This document shows positions 18,804-28,497 of a DNA stretch of 64,000 nt, piece by piece; position 1 is the first letter of the stretch, and each line of letters begins with the position of its first letter. Both the position numbers and the translations under genes were made by a program. The notes under the pieces are model-generated. The model was not told the origin of the DNA. It saw only the letters and a program-made list of their open reading frames with translations, and searched no databases. This stretch comes from Thiopseudomonas denitrificans (GTDB lineage: Bacteria; Pseudomonadota; Gammaproteobacteria; Pseudomonadales; Pseudomonadaceae), in contig NZ_LNJZ01000008.1 in the NCBI RefSeq assembly GCF_002866065.1, positions 146,346 through 210,345 of the forward strand. The letters run 5' to 3'.

Positions 18804-20534
18804 ATGTCGAATACCGATTCGCGCTGGAAAGAGAAATACAGCCGCTTGCTGGACGATTACGAACGCCTGGAACAAAACACCCGGGAACGTACCGGCCTGC
18901 TCGAGCGCGGACTGGTACGCAGCAGTCTGGCAGCCGAAGGCCAGGACCCGAAACTGGACAGGCAACTGCAGGCGCTGCGTGACAGCGTGCGTGCCAGCAA
19001 CAGCACACAACTGCAGCAGGTGGTCCACGATATCGAACACCACCTGCTGGCCACCGAAAACCAGCGCCAGGAACGCCAGCATACCCTGCTCAGTGCCCTG
19101 GACCAGCTTTGCAGCCAGCTGCTGGCCAACAACAAGGAACGTGGCACACGTCAAGCGCTGAAGAAACTGCAGGGTGCGCTGAAAGACCGTCAGCAGGTCA
19201 ACCATACCCTGCATGACTGGCTGCACGAGCTGAGCCGGCTGCAGGCCACAGTGCTGCAACATCCGGAGGATTCCGGCAACAGCGGCATGCTGGACCGGCT
19301 GTTTGGACGCCATGCCAAAACGGCAGATACAACTCCGCCCGAGACGGCGACAGCCAACACGCCCGTACCAATGCCTGTCGACGCAACCCCGGCAGCCATC
19401 ACTGATGCAGGCGCAACGGCACCCTCCATGGCTGCCGCCGCCATGCCGGACATGGGTGTCCTGTACCAGGCCCTGATCCGGCTGCTCGACGAACTGCCCC
19501 TGCCAGATGAGGACAAAGAAGCCGCCAGCGCGCTGCGTGCCCGGCTGGTGGCCAGCACCGGCTGGAACAGCCTGGAAAGTACGCTGGAGCAACTGACAGA
19601 GCTGGTCATCCGCGCCAGCAGCAAGCGCCAGCAGGAATTCAGCCACTACCTGCAGCAGCTGAACAGCAAGCTCAACCTGATCACCAGCAGCGTCAGCCAG
19701 ACCCGTGACAGCTATCAAAGCAGCGTTGACTCGGCCGCCAGTCTGGACCAGCACCTGCACAGCCAGGTCAATGAGTTGCATCAGGATGTGCAGCAGATCA
19801 CCGATCTTGAGCAGCTGAAACAGCGGGTCGACCAGCGTCTCAACCTGTTCATGGAAACCCTGGCCCAGCATCAGCAGCAGCGCAAGGAATCGGAGCAAAA
19901 GCTGCTGCAACGCCTGCAGGATCTTGGTGAACGGGTCCACCTGGTCGAAAACGAGGCATCCCAGCTCACCAGCCAGCTGGTCGAACAACACGAGAAGGCA
20001 CGACGGGACGCCCTGACCGGCCTGCCCAATCGCACCGCCTGGGACGAGCGCCTGCAAATCGAACACCTGCGCCTGCAGCGCCAGACAAGCCCTCTTCTTC
20101 TGGCCGTGATCGATGTTGACCACTTCAAGCGAATCAACGACACCTACGGTCACCTGGCCGGCGACAAGGTCCTGAAAATACTCGCCACCCGCCTGCAGCA
20201 AGGCATCCGGAAAACCGACTTCATGGCGCGCTACGGCGGCGAGGAGTTTGTCATTCTGCTGCCCGACACACCGCTGGACAATGGCGCCGAACTGCTCAAC
20301 AAGCTGCGTCAGCACATTGCCGACTGCCCGTTCCATTTCAAGGGCGAGCCGGTGCAGATCACCTTCTCTGCCGGCATTACCCGGCTACAGGCAGACGAGG
20401 ATCCGGCCAGCGCCTTTGCCCGCGCAGACCAGGCGTTGTATGCGGCCAAGCAGGGTGGCCGCAACCAGGTCAGAAGCGCTGCTGCAGACGGGCCATGCGC
20501 AGCCCCTGCTCCAGTCCTTCCAGATCAGGAATGA
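18804..20534 (+). CDS. Diguanylate cyclase with long coiled-coil N-terminus
   Basis: A 576-residue protein that should make cyclic di-GMP. Residues 1-165 are helical and charged, followed by an Ala/Pro/Thr-rich linker (about 170-215), then a long glutamine-rich coiled-coil region (215-400) and a GGDEF domain (410-560). The signature is RYGGEEFVILLP with GGEEF at residues 478-482. An RxxD inhibitory site (RKTD) ends five residues before it, so feedback by c-di-GMP is expected. No membrane segment. A similar cyclase sits beside this cluster in P. aeruginosa. The last 65 bases overlap convergent chpC. Proximity to the Chp pilus system suggests a surface-sensing role, which is inference. Confidence 0.9.
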   Translation: MSNTDSRWKEKYSRLLDDYERLEQNTRERTGLLERGLVRSSLAAEGQDPKLDRQLQALRDSVRASNSTQLQQVVHDIEHHLLATENQRQERQHTLLSALDQLCSQLLANNKERGTRQALKKLQGALKDRQQVNHTLHDWLHELSRLQATVLQHPEDSGNSGMLDRLFGRHAKTADTTPPETATANTPVPMPVDATPAAITDAGATAPSMAAAAMPDMGVLYQALIRLLDELPLPDEDKEAASALRARLVASTGWNSLESTLEQLTELVIRASSKRQQEFSHYLQQLNSKLNLITSSVSQTRDSYQSSVDSAASLDQHLHSQVNELHQDVQQITDLEQLKQRVDQRLNLFMETLAQHQQQRKESEQKLLQRLQDLGERVHLVENEASQLTSQLVEQHEKARRDALTGLPNRTAWDERLQIEHLRLQRQTSPLLLAVIDVDHFKRINDTYGHLAGDKVLKILATRLQQGIRKTDFMARYGGEEFVILLPDTPLDNGAELLNKLRQHIADCPFHFKGEPVQITFSAGITRLQADEDPASAFARADQALYAAKQGGRNQVRSAAADGPCAAPAPVLPDQE

Positions 20535-20967
20535 ACATGCTCTGGCCGCCCAGCTGTACGGCGGCCAGCTCGCCATTGCGCAAGGCTGCCTGATTGTCAG
20601 GCTGTAGCCGGTTATCCACCTGTATCGAACGCGGAATGCCCTGCAACAGGACCGCGTAGAAGCCTGCTCCGGCCGAAGCTTCCAGACTGTTGAAAATGGC
20701 TATGCGGGTACTCTCGGTCACGTCCGGCTCGGTGCCGCCGGCCAACACCTCGAATGACAACAGCGGCAACTGCAGTCCGCGCCAGCCGATACGCCCGACC
20801 AGGCCGTCCCTTTGCACACCGCCGGGCAGATCGTCAGCCGGCTGCCAGGCAACCAGCTCGGCCACTGCGGTATTGGGTACCAGCAGGGTACGGTCGCTCA
20901 GCGCCAGCATCAGCCCTGTCATTTGCTGCTGCTCTGCCTGATACTCCAGGCTCGCCTGTTCTGGCAT
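20470..20967 (-). CDS. chpC: ChpC, CheW-like adaptor of the pilus chemosensory system
   Basis: A 165-residue CheW-domain protein linking receptors to the ChpA kinase. Recognisable parts are GLMLALSDRTLLVPNTAVAELV near residue 18, VGRIGWRGLQLPLLSFEVL near 55 (the CheW strand that normally reads W-R-G-x-x-L-P-V), and AIFNSLEASAGAGFYAVLLQGIPR near 90. The ATG at 20967 has AAGGAGAAT just upstream; an in-frame ATG 11 codons earlier lacks a site. It is the last gene of the pil-chp run and converges on the diguanylate cyclase with a 65-base tail overlap. Confidence 0.85.
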   Translation of the reverse strand: MPEQASLEYQAEQQQMTGLMLALSDRTLLVPNTAVAELVAWQPADDLPGGVQRDGLVGRIGWRGLQLPLLSFEVLAGGTEPDVTESTRIAIFNSLEASAGAGFYAVLLQGIPRSIQVDNRLQPDNQAALRNGELAAVQLGGQSMFIPDLEGLEQGLRMARLQQRF

Positions 20968-20996
20968 GGGATTCTCCTTCACGTTAAAGATATGCT

Positions 20997-21944
20997 TCAA
21001 GATGCCCGGCCGACATGTTGCAGGAGGGCCTGCGCCAGCTCGCGCGGCGAACCGCTGCAGGTGCTGTAGCCGGTCTCGCGCACACTGTCCGGCATGCTCG
21101 GACAGGCACTGCTGCCGGCATCCTGCGTCCAGATCTGCATGCCCAGCCCGGCTGCATCCATGCAGGCTCCGCTGCCGTCCCCGCCCATTCCGCTAAAGAC
21201 GATGACACCGCTGCGCCGGCCGAAGCCAGTGGCCAGGTTGAGCATCATCTGCCCGATGGACGGCGCATAGCTGCCTGTCCAGGGGCGCTCCAGGCACTGC
21301 ATGCGGCCACTGGCGGTAAACGACAGTTCGTGGCCCACCGGAACCACCACGACCTCTCCGCTGCGGACAAAGTCATTGTGACGTGCCAGCCGAACCTGCC
21401 ACTGGCTGTGGCGGCCAACCGCACGGGGCAGTGATTTCTCGAAGCCCGGGTCAATATGCTGGGCATACAGAAAGCCGATTGGCAGCCCGGCCGGCAAACA
21501 GTCGAGGAATTCCTTGACCGCAGCCGGCCCGCCAAGAGATGCGGCGAGCAGCCACAGCTGTGCGGCCGGTTCACCGTCCGGTGTCCCCGGCAGCCCGGGC
21601 TGCACCGGCAAGACACCGGCCGGCCGGGGCGGGCATAACGCGTCCAGCTTGTTTTCCAGGCTGCGCTGCCAGCGCGGGTAGTCTTCAGAGCTGGCAGGCG
21701 GGGCCTCGCCCTCGTCAACCAGCACCGGAATATCCTGGTCATACAGCTGCTCCAGCAATTTCTGCTGATGCCTGTCCACATGCAGCAGGCATACCAGCCA
21801 GGCATCGGCGGCATACTGCCCCAGCGCCCCGGCCTCCAGCAGCCCCGGGGCAGCATTGAATACCACCTCATGGCCCAGGCGCCCCAGCAACTCGCGCAGT
21901 ATGCCCCGCTGCAGGTGACTGTCAGCCAGGATGGCGATGCGCAT
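20997..21944 (-). CDS. chpB: ChpB, CheB-type receptor methylesterase
   Basis: A 315-residue protein expected to demethylate the receptor PilJ. The N-terminal 130 residues resemble a receiver fold (MRIAILADSHLQRGILRELL) but lack a convincing phosphorylation Asp pattern. The C-terminal CheB esterase has the serine in LAASLGGPAAVKEFL near 151, the histidine in YAQHIDPGFEKSLPRAVG near 180, and the aspartate in VFSGMGGDGSGACMDAAGLG near 263. The start overlaps the chpA stop by one base (TGATG), so translation is coupled. It works opposite PilK, encoded upstream of chpA. Confidence 0.9.
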   Translation of the reverse strand: MRIAILADSHLQRGILRELLGRLGHEVVFNAAPGLLEAGALGQYAADAWLVCLLHVDRHQQKLLEQLYDQDIPVLVDEGEAPPASSEDYPRWQRSLENKLDALCPPRPAGVLPVQPGLPGTPDGEPAAQLWLLAASLGGPAAVKEFLDCLPAGLPIGFLYAQHIDPGFEKSLPRAVGRHSQWQVRLARHNDFVRSGEVVVVPVGHELSFTASGRMQCLERPWTGSYAPSIGQMMLNLATGFGRRSGVIVFSGMGGDGSGACMDAAGLGMQIWTQDAGSSACPSMPDSVRETGYSTCSGSPRELAQALLQHVGRAS

Positions 21945-24900
21945 CAGCCGCTTTCCTGGCCCGTCAGCTGCCGGATCCTGTCCAGTAGCCAGGCTTCCTG
22001 GTAGGGTTTTCCCGCGTACTCGTTGACGCCGATCTCCAGCGCCCGCTCACGGTGCTTGTCACCGGTACGCGAGGTGATCATGATGATCGGCAAGTCCCGC
22101 AGCTGCTCGTCATGGCGCACCAGAGTGGCCACTTCGAAACCATCCATGCGTGGCATTTCAATATCCAGCAGCATGATGTCCGGGCGGTGCTCCTGCAACT
22201 GGTTGATGGCATCAACACCGTCCTTGGCGGTCGTCACGTGCATGCCATAGCGCTCAAGCAGGCGCGAGGTTACCTTGCGCACGGTCACCGAGTCGTCCAC
22301 CACCATGACATGCAGAGCGCGCCGGTTACCTGATGCAAGTGCGCGCGGCTGGCGTGACTGGGTACTGCCGGGCAGGCCGGCCAGGGCATAGCGGCTGCGG
22401 ATCGCAGCCAGCAAGTCAAGAATCACCACCACCCGGCCATCACCCAGAATGGTCGCACCGGACAGGCTCGGCACTCCGGCAAACTGCGGACCCAGGCTCT
22501 TTACCACGATTTCCCTGGAGCCGGCCAGGCTGTCCACCTGTATTGCCATCGCATGTTCCGATGAGCGCACCAGCAATACCGGCAGCGGCAGGTTCTGTCC
22601 AACCAGCTTGGGCTGCTGGCCGTTGACCAGCAGATCGCCCAGGTATTTCAAGTCATAGCTCTGTCCGGCATAGTCATAGCGTGCCGGTTCACCCTGCTGT
22701 GCCTGGCCATACAGGGCCTCCAGTTCATACGGCGACACACGCACGATGCCTTCAATGGTGTTGAGCGGAATGGCATACAGGTCCTCTCCGGTCATTACCA
22801 TCAGCGCGCGGTTGACCGAAACGGTAAACGGCAGCCGGATCACGAAACGCGTACCCTGGCCCGGCCTGGATTCAATACCGATGGCACCACCCAGCTGTTT
22901 GATCTCCGAGCTGACCACATCCATGCCAACACCACGACCGGAAACCTGGGTCACTTCGCTTGCCGTGGAGAAGCCGGCATGCAGGATGAACTGCATGATT
23001 TCCTGGTCACTTAGCTCGCTACCCTCGACCATCAAGCCACGCTCGATCGCCTTGTCGCGCACGGCCGCGACATTGATGCCGGCTCCGTCATCGCTCAGCG
23101 TCAACAGAATATCGGCCCCTTCACGACCCAGCTCCAGCTGGATACGCCCGGTTGCCGGCTTGCCGGCATGCTGACGCACTTCAGGCAGCTCAAGACCGTG
23201 GGCGATGGCGTTACGCAGCATGTGCTCCAGCGGAGCCATCATGCGCTCCATCACGCTGCGGTCCATTTCACCTTCGGCATTGGTCACTTGCAGCTCGGCC
23301 GCCTTGCCCAGCTCGGCGGATACCTGGCGCACAATGCGGCGCAAACGCGGCACCAGCCGCTCGAAGGGCACCATGCGGGTGCGCATCAGGCCTTCCTGCA
23401 GTTCGGTATTGACCCGGGACTGTTGCAGCAACAGGGTTTCCGCGTCACGGCTCTTCGCCGACAGGGTTTCCTTCAGGTCAAGCAGGTCGGATGCGGACTC
23501 GAACAGTGAGCGTGACAGTTGCTGCAGCTGGGAGTGACGGTCCATCTCCAGCGGGTCAAACTCGGCATAATCGGCACCCTCGCCCTCGGTCTGCAGGCGG
23601 CTCAGGATCTGGGCCTGAGTCTCGGTATCCAGGCGCCGCAGCTGATCCCGGATCCGGTCCAGCGTGGTTTCCATTTCATTCAGGGTGAAGCCGAAGTCGC
23701 TGACCTGTTGTTCGATCCGGCCACGGAAAATCGAGGTTTCACCGGCCAGGTTGACCAGCCCCTCCAGCAGCTCGGCAGGAATCCGCACCTGTTCCTGCGG
23801 CCCCTGTTGCTGGCTACGTGCCGAACGCTCCACACTCCGCATGAAAGGCAAGGCCTGGCGCACCAGCCCGGACGGGGCCCCGGCTGCGGCTACCTGCTTC
23901 ACCACCAGGTCCGTTGGTCCGGACTGGTCCGCCTCCGGCTGTGCATCTGCTTCGCTCTCGCCTGCCGGCACCTCTGCCGGCTCCCGGGGCGGCAGCGGCA
24001 TGTTTGCCTCTTGCTCCAGCTCCGCTATCGGCAATGCGGCCTGTTCGCCCCGGCGCCAGCCACGGGCCTGCTGCACCATCGGCCCGGCGGCAATCAGCGG
24101 CTGGCCATCACGCACCGCTTCGAGCATGTCATTCAACTGGTCATGGGCCTGGTACAGGAAAGCGTCCAGCCCCGCCGCAGTTTGCATGCGCCCGCTGGTC
24201 AGGTCCTCATAGAGAAATTCCAGTTCGTGCGCCAGATCGGCAACTGCACTGATTTCAGCCATGCGGGCACCACCCTTGAGGGTATGCAGGTCACGCTGCA
24301 TGGCTTCCACGTGCATGAAGTTGTCTTGCTCGGCCAGCCATGCCTGCAGGCAACCGGCCGCATGCTCCAGCACCTCGAAAGCCTCCTCAAGAAAGATCTC
24401 GACCAGCTCGCTGTCCTGCTCCGTGACGGCGGTACTGTCCGAGGGCTCCGGCGCAGTCTGCGGCCTGATTGCATGCTCTGCCGGAGCGGCACTGTCACTG
24501 GCGGTCCGGTCAATTTCCGCATCCTGTGGCATGACCATGTCCAGCACCCTGTCATCGGCAACCGGACGGGACAGCGACACGGCATCCGCGGTGCGAAATG
24601 CCTGCAAGCCTTCGATATCGGCCAGCGGCACGCGCAGCTCCTGACCGCCCTGCAACTGCTCAAGCAGGACCGACAGCCGGTCATGGGCGGCATGCAGAAC
24701 CGGGGCCAGCCCGGAGTTGCCGGTATAGCGACCATCCAGCAAGCCCTCGTAAACCGACTCCAGTTCGTGGGCCAGATCACCTACCGGTACGATCCCGGCC
24801 ATGCGGGCGCCACCCTTGAGGGTGTGCAGGTCACGCATCAGGGCGGTCAGGCAGGTGGTGTTGTCCGGTGCGGCCAGCCACTGTTCGAGGTTCTCGCCGG

Positions 24901-27900
24901 CACTGTCCATCAGGTCCAGCGCTTCATCGAGGAAGATCTCCACCATGTCCGGATCGAAAACGGCATATACCCTGCCCGCCTCCGGAGCTGTTGCGGCCGG
25001 CAGTTCCGCAGGCAACACAACCGGGGCAAGCTCATCAGCAACGGGCACAGCTGCGTCCGTGCCCGTCTGCGCCAACAGCTGGCGCAGACTGTCTACCAGC
25101 TCTGGCTGCGGCGTCACATCAAGCCCCGCCGCGACCTCGTCCATCATGTTGATCAGCGCATCATGACCGCTGGCTACCTGCGCGAACTGCTGGTCTCCCA
25201 GTTGCTGCCGGCCAGCATGCACATGCTGATAGAACTCCGACAGTGCGCCTGCCAGGGCTTCTATCGGCTCCAGCTCGGCCATGTGCGCACCACTTTGCAG
25301 CGCCGACAACTCGTCGATCAGTTCAAGCAGCTGGTCATGTTCGGCCGGATGCGTGCGCCAGCGCTGCAAATGCTCGTCCATATCCAGCAGCAGGTTCATG
25401 CCTTCCGCCAGGAAGCGCGAGATCAACAACGGGTCCGGAGCACTGGCCGGCTGACGCTGCTCGCAGGCCAGGCGCTGCTCCAGCAGTTCATTCAGTTCCT
25501 GCGCCAGCTCGCTGCCGCCAGGCAATGTCTGCAGCGGTGTGCTGGTCAGCTGTTCCAGTCCCTGCCCCAACAACTGCGCACTGCGTGACAACAGTGCCGC
25601 TTCCGCAGTATCAATACTGAACAGGTGGGCACGATATTCCTTGACCAGACGCTCGCTGGCCGTGGCCAGCTCCGCCACCGGAGTGATGCCGGCCATGTGG
25701 GCACTGCCCTTGAGGGTGTGCATGGCACGCTGCAGATCCTCGCTGACCGAACGCGGCAGGAACTGCTCACAACCGGCCACGAAGTCCTGCAGTATCTGCA
25801 AGTGCCCGACTGCCTCGCTGTGGAAAATATCAACCAGAACCGGATCAAGCGGCTCTTCGGGCTCTACAATGTCATCCCCTTCTGCCGTGACTTCAACAAC
25901 CGCCAACGGCTGCTGTCCGGTTACCGTGAAAACCGGCACCGGCTCTTTTCTGGCCAGCGCATGGGCAATCGCTGCCAGGCGATCAACATCATCGCGCTGA
26001 CGCTGGCTACGGCCGGCATATTCCTCAATCAGCGCCGGCAGCAGGGCGATGACATCGGCAATCACTTGCAGCAGCTCGGCTGACGGCTCGACACTGCCTT
26101 CAATCACCCGGTTGAGCATGTTCTCGATCGACCAGGCCAGCTCGCCGGCTACCAGCGCCCGTACCATGCGACCGCTACCCTTGAGGGTATGGAAAGCCCG
26201 GCGCACTTCAGTCAGCGCCTTGCTGTTATCCGGATCCTGTTGCCACAACGGGAAGAACTCGTTCAGGGTGTCCAGCACCTCGCCCGCTTCTTCGACAAAG
26301 ACTTCCTGCAGTTCTTCGTCGACCGGCTCTTCATCAGCTGGCGGCGGCAGCAGGTGCTCCAGCATTTCGGTTGCCGGCGGATTGAGCTGGTTGATCGGCG
26401 TGGCAAGGATATCCTGCACCCCGGATGGTGCGTCTTCGTTGCCGGCCGGCATCACGCTTTGCTGTGGCAGCTCGACATCCGGCAACTCGAAACTGTCGAG
26501 CAGAACATGTTCGATTACCTCCTCATCAGCAGGTACGAACATGACCGTGGCTGCCCCGCCCCGGCTTTCCTCTTCCGCCTCAGGTTCCTGCCCTGTTTCA
26601 GGGCCGGTCAGGCTGTCAAACAGCAGCGGTGCAACCGCCGCATCCAGTGCATCCTGCAAGGATTCCTCGTCCTGGTCATCCCCTGTGGCGGCTTCCTGGC
26701 TGATGCCGGTGTCGTCGCCTTCATCTGCATCGATGGCAGCACTCTGGTCAATCACCCAGTCCAGCCCGGATGTCTGCTCGACGGTTTTTTCCTGCAGGGC
26801 CGGCTCGGGCAACGGATAACCCAGCGCTGCCATGCTCAGAGCGGCAGTATCCAGTACCAGCTCATTGTCACCGGTCTGGTCCTCGTGCAGGCGCTCAAGA
26901 TAATAATCGACGCTGGTGATGGCATCGGCCAGCGTATCCAGCTCCTGCCAGCCGGGCACCGCCTGCGGGGCCAGGAGTTTTTCGTCAATATAGCGTCTGG
27001 CGCTGTCCACCAGCCCGGATGCGCGCGACAACGAAATCATTGCCAGCCCGCCACGCACCTGGTTGAGCAGGGTTGACACCGGCTCCAGATGCTGGTGCTG
27101 CCACTGGGAAGCAATGAACTCGATGATGCCGTCTTTTGCCTCTTCCAGGCCGGTCCGTGCCTCGCGAATGACCAGCCGCTGCACCTGGGCCATATCGGTC
27201 GCTGCCGTCAGTCCGGGCGGTACGTCACCAGCCTGGCCAGCACTGCCCACCATCCCGATCAGGGTCGCCTCCAGATACAGCAGGGCACCCGCCACATCCA
27301 TCAGGCTGGCATCGCTGACCGGCGTGTTGCTGGCGGCAATCGCCCGCAGGGTGTCGGCCTGTTCCAGCACCACCTTGCGCTGCTGGGAAAAGCCCAGAAC
27401 GGCCAGGGTATCGGCAATCTGCTTGAGCGGTTGCTGCAGGTTATCCAGTTCGGACAGGGCAGAGCGATCGCTGCGCACAAACAGGTCAAGGCTGTCCTTG
27501 ATCCGCACCAGCTCCTCACACAGGGCTGAAACCACCGAGCGTATTGCGTCGCGGTCTGCCGTGGTATCTTCCAGTGCATCCACCGGCAAGGCTTCGGCCA
27601 GGCCGTATGTCTGGTGCAACTGCTGCAGGCGCGCCGAGTTCGGCTGGGCCTTGGCCACATAGAACAGAATGTTCTTCAGCAGCTCTTCCGGTACCGGCTG
27701 ATTCAGGCCCGGCGCACCCAGCCTGACCAGCTCACGCAACTGCCCGTCAAGCTGGCGCAACAAAGAGCGTACCGACGTGCTGAGCTCAAGACTGCGGTTG
27801 GCAAGCCCGTCGATCAGGCCCGAGGCCACCTGCCACAAGGGCAGCAGCGGAGCACCCTGACACAGTTTTTCCAGGCCGGCGAACACCCGCGCCAGCTGGG

Positions 27901-28489
27901 TCAGGCCCTGAGCCGACTGCTGGTCGCGCAGCAGGCCGATCATGGCCATTTGCATGGCCTGGCGCATCTTGCGCAACAAGCCGTCCAGTTGCGGACCTGC
28001 CAGTCGTTGCAGGCGGGCGGGCTGAAGTGCCGGCAAGGCTTCCGGCAGGTGCGGGTTGAACAGGCTGGACTGCGACAGGAATTTCTCTCCGCGGGCCGCA
28101 CGCAAGTCATTCAGCAGGGGCAGTACGGCCATCGGCAGGTCGCGGCGCGCACTCTGGATGCGCTCCAGATAGCGTGGCAGTTGCAGAATGGACTGCATCA
28201 GCACTTCCAGCGCCTCGTTGACATTGGTGACCTGTTCATCCAGCAGGGCCTGAGCCAGCAGCTCCATTTCCTCGGAAAGCAGGGCAGCACCGAAAAACTC
28301 CACCATTTGCAAAATGCTGTGCACCTGATGGATATAGGTCAGACAGAAGCCCAGCCCGGCATTGTCCCGTGGCTGCTCGACATAGTCTTCCAGGGCCTGT
28401 CGCGCCTGTTTCAGGGTTTCGGCAATCTCGCCCTTGACCCATTCCAGCGCCACATAGTCGTGACGGTCACCCATGTCTAATCCACTCAT
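21944..28489 (-). CDS. chpA: ChpA, giant CheA-type hybrid histidine kinase of the pilus chemosensory system
   Basis: About 2,180 residues. Phosphotransfer domains with intact His occur near residues 770 (FHTLKGSGRM), 927 (MHTLKGSAHM), 1224 and 1404 (both LHTLKGGARMA). Degenerate copies lie near 481 (LNQVRGGLAMI) and 1071 (LQSGAHMAEL, no His), and an N-terminal one near 56 (IHQVHSILQM). Kinase core: the N box HMLRNAIAHGLE near 1763, then SDDGAGIN and GRGVGMDVV. A CheW domain and a C-terminal receiver (MVVDDSVTVRK, DIMLLDIEMPRMDGFE) follow. P. aeruginosa ChpA is about 2,470 residues, so this one is shorter. ATG 28489 is preferred because AAGGA is well spaced; GTG 28498 is also possible. It phosphorylates PilG and PilH. 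Confidence 0.94.
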   Translation of the reverse strand: MSGLDMGDRHDYVALEWVKGEIAETLKQARQALEDYVEQPRDNAGLGFCLTYIHQVHSILQMVEFFGAALLSEEMELLAQALLDEQVTNVNEALEVLMQSILQLPRYLERIQSARRDLPMAVLPLLNDLRAARGEKFLSQSSLFNPHLPEALPALQPARLQRLAGPQLDGLLRKMRQAMQMAMIGLLRDQQSAQGLTQLARVFAGLEKLCQGAPLLPLWQVASGLIDGLANRSLELSTSVRSLLRQLDGQLRELVRLGAPGLNQPVPEELLKNILFYVAKAQPNSARLQQLHQTYGLAEALPVDALEDTTADRDAIRSVVSALCEELVRIKDSLDLFVRSDRSALSELDNLQQPLKQIADTLAVLGFSQQRKVVLEQADTLRAIAASNTPVSDASLMDVAGALLYLEATLIGMVGSAGQAGDVPPGLTAATDMAQVQRLVIREARTGLEEAKDGIIEFIASQWQHQHLEPVSTLLNQVRGGLAMISLSRASGLVDSARRYIDEKLLAPQAVPGWQELDTLADAITSVDYYLERLHEDQTGDNELVLDTAALSMAALGYPLPEPALQEKTVEQTSGLDWVIDQSAAIDADEGDDTGISQEAATGDDQDEESLQDALDAAVAPLLFDSLTGPETGQEPEAEEESRGGAATVMFVPADEEVIEHVLLDSFELPDVELPQQSVMPAGNEDAPSGVQDILATPINQLNPPATEMLEHLLPPPADEEPVDEELQEVFVEEAGEVLDTLNEFFPLWQQDPDNSKALTEVRRAFHTLKGSGRMVRALVAGELAWSIENMLNRVIEGSVEPSAELLQVIADVIALLPALIEEYAGRSQRQRDDVDRLAAIAHALARKEPVPVFTVTGQQPLAVVEVTAEGDDIVEPEEPLDPVLVDIFHSEAVGHLQILQDFVAGCEQFLPRSVSEDLQRAMHTLKGSAHMAGITPVAELATASERLVKEYRAHLFSIDTAEAALLSRSAQLLGQGLEQLTSTPLQTLPGGSELAQELNELLEQRLACEQRQPASAPDPLLISRFLAEGMNLLLDMDEHLQRWRTHPAEHDQLLELIDELSALQSGAHMAELEPIEALAGALSEFYQHVHAGRQQLGDQQFAQVASGHDALINMMDEVAAGLDVTPQPELVDSLRQLLAQTGTDAAVPVADELAPVVLPAELPAATAPEAGRVYAVFDPDMVEIFLDEALDLMDSAGENLEQWLAAPDNTTCLTALMRDLHTLKGGARMAGIVPVGDLAHELESVYEGLLDGRYTGNSGLAPVLHAAHDRLSVLLEQLQGGQELRVPLADIEGLQAFRTADAVSLSRPVADDRVLDMVMPQDAEIDRTASDSAAPAEHAIRPQTAPEPSDSTAVTEQDSELVEIFLEEAFEVLEHAAGCLQAWLAEQDNFMHVEAMQRDLHTLKGGARMAEISAVADLAHELEFLYEDLTSGRMQTAAGLDAFLYQAHDQLNDMLEAVRDGQPLIAAGPMVQQARGWRRGEQAALPIAELEQEANMPLPPREPAEVPAGESEADAQPEADQSGPTDLVVKQVAAAGAPSGLVRQALPFMRSVERSARSQQQGPQEQVRIPAELLEGLVNLAGETSIFRGRIEQQVSDFGFTLNEMETTLDRIRDQLRRLDTETQAQILSRLQTEGEGADYAEFDPLEMDRHSQLQQLSRSLFESASDLLDLKETLSAKSRDAETLLLQQSRVNTELQEGLMRTRMVPFERLVPRLRRIVRQVSAELGKAAELQVTNAEGEMDRSVMERMMAPLEHMLRNAIAHGLELPEVRQHAGKPATGRIQLELGREGADILLTLSDDGAGINVAAVRDKAIERGLMVEGSELSDQEIMQFILHAGFSTASEVTQVSGRGVGMDVVSSEIKQLGGAIGIESRPGQGTRFVIRLPFTVSVNRALMVMTGEDLYAIPLNTIEGIVRVSPYELEALYGQAQQGEPARYDYAGQSYDLKYLGDLLVNGQQPKLVGQNLPLPVLLVRSSEHAMAIQVDSLAGSREIVVKSLGPQFAGVPSLSGATILGDGRVVVILDLLAAIRSRYALAGLPGSTQSRQPRALASGNRRALHVMVVDDSVTVRKVTSRLLERYGMHVTTAKDGVDAINQLQEHRPDIMLLDIEMPRMDGFEVATLVRHDEQLRDLPIIMITSRTGDKHRERALEIGVNEYAGKPYQEAWLLDRIRQLTGQESG

Positions 28490-28497
28490 AACGCTCA

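Noticed and set aside
23519-25588. 689-codon plus-strand open frame opposite chpA
   Set aside because: Antisense to a certain gene, with Gln/Leu/His-rich repetitive translation mirroring the phosphotransfer repeats on the other strand.
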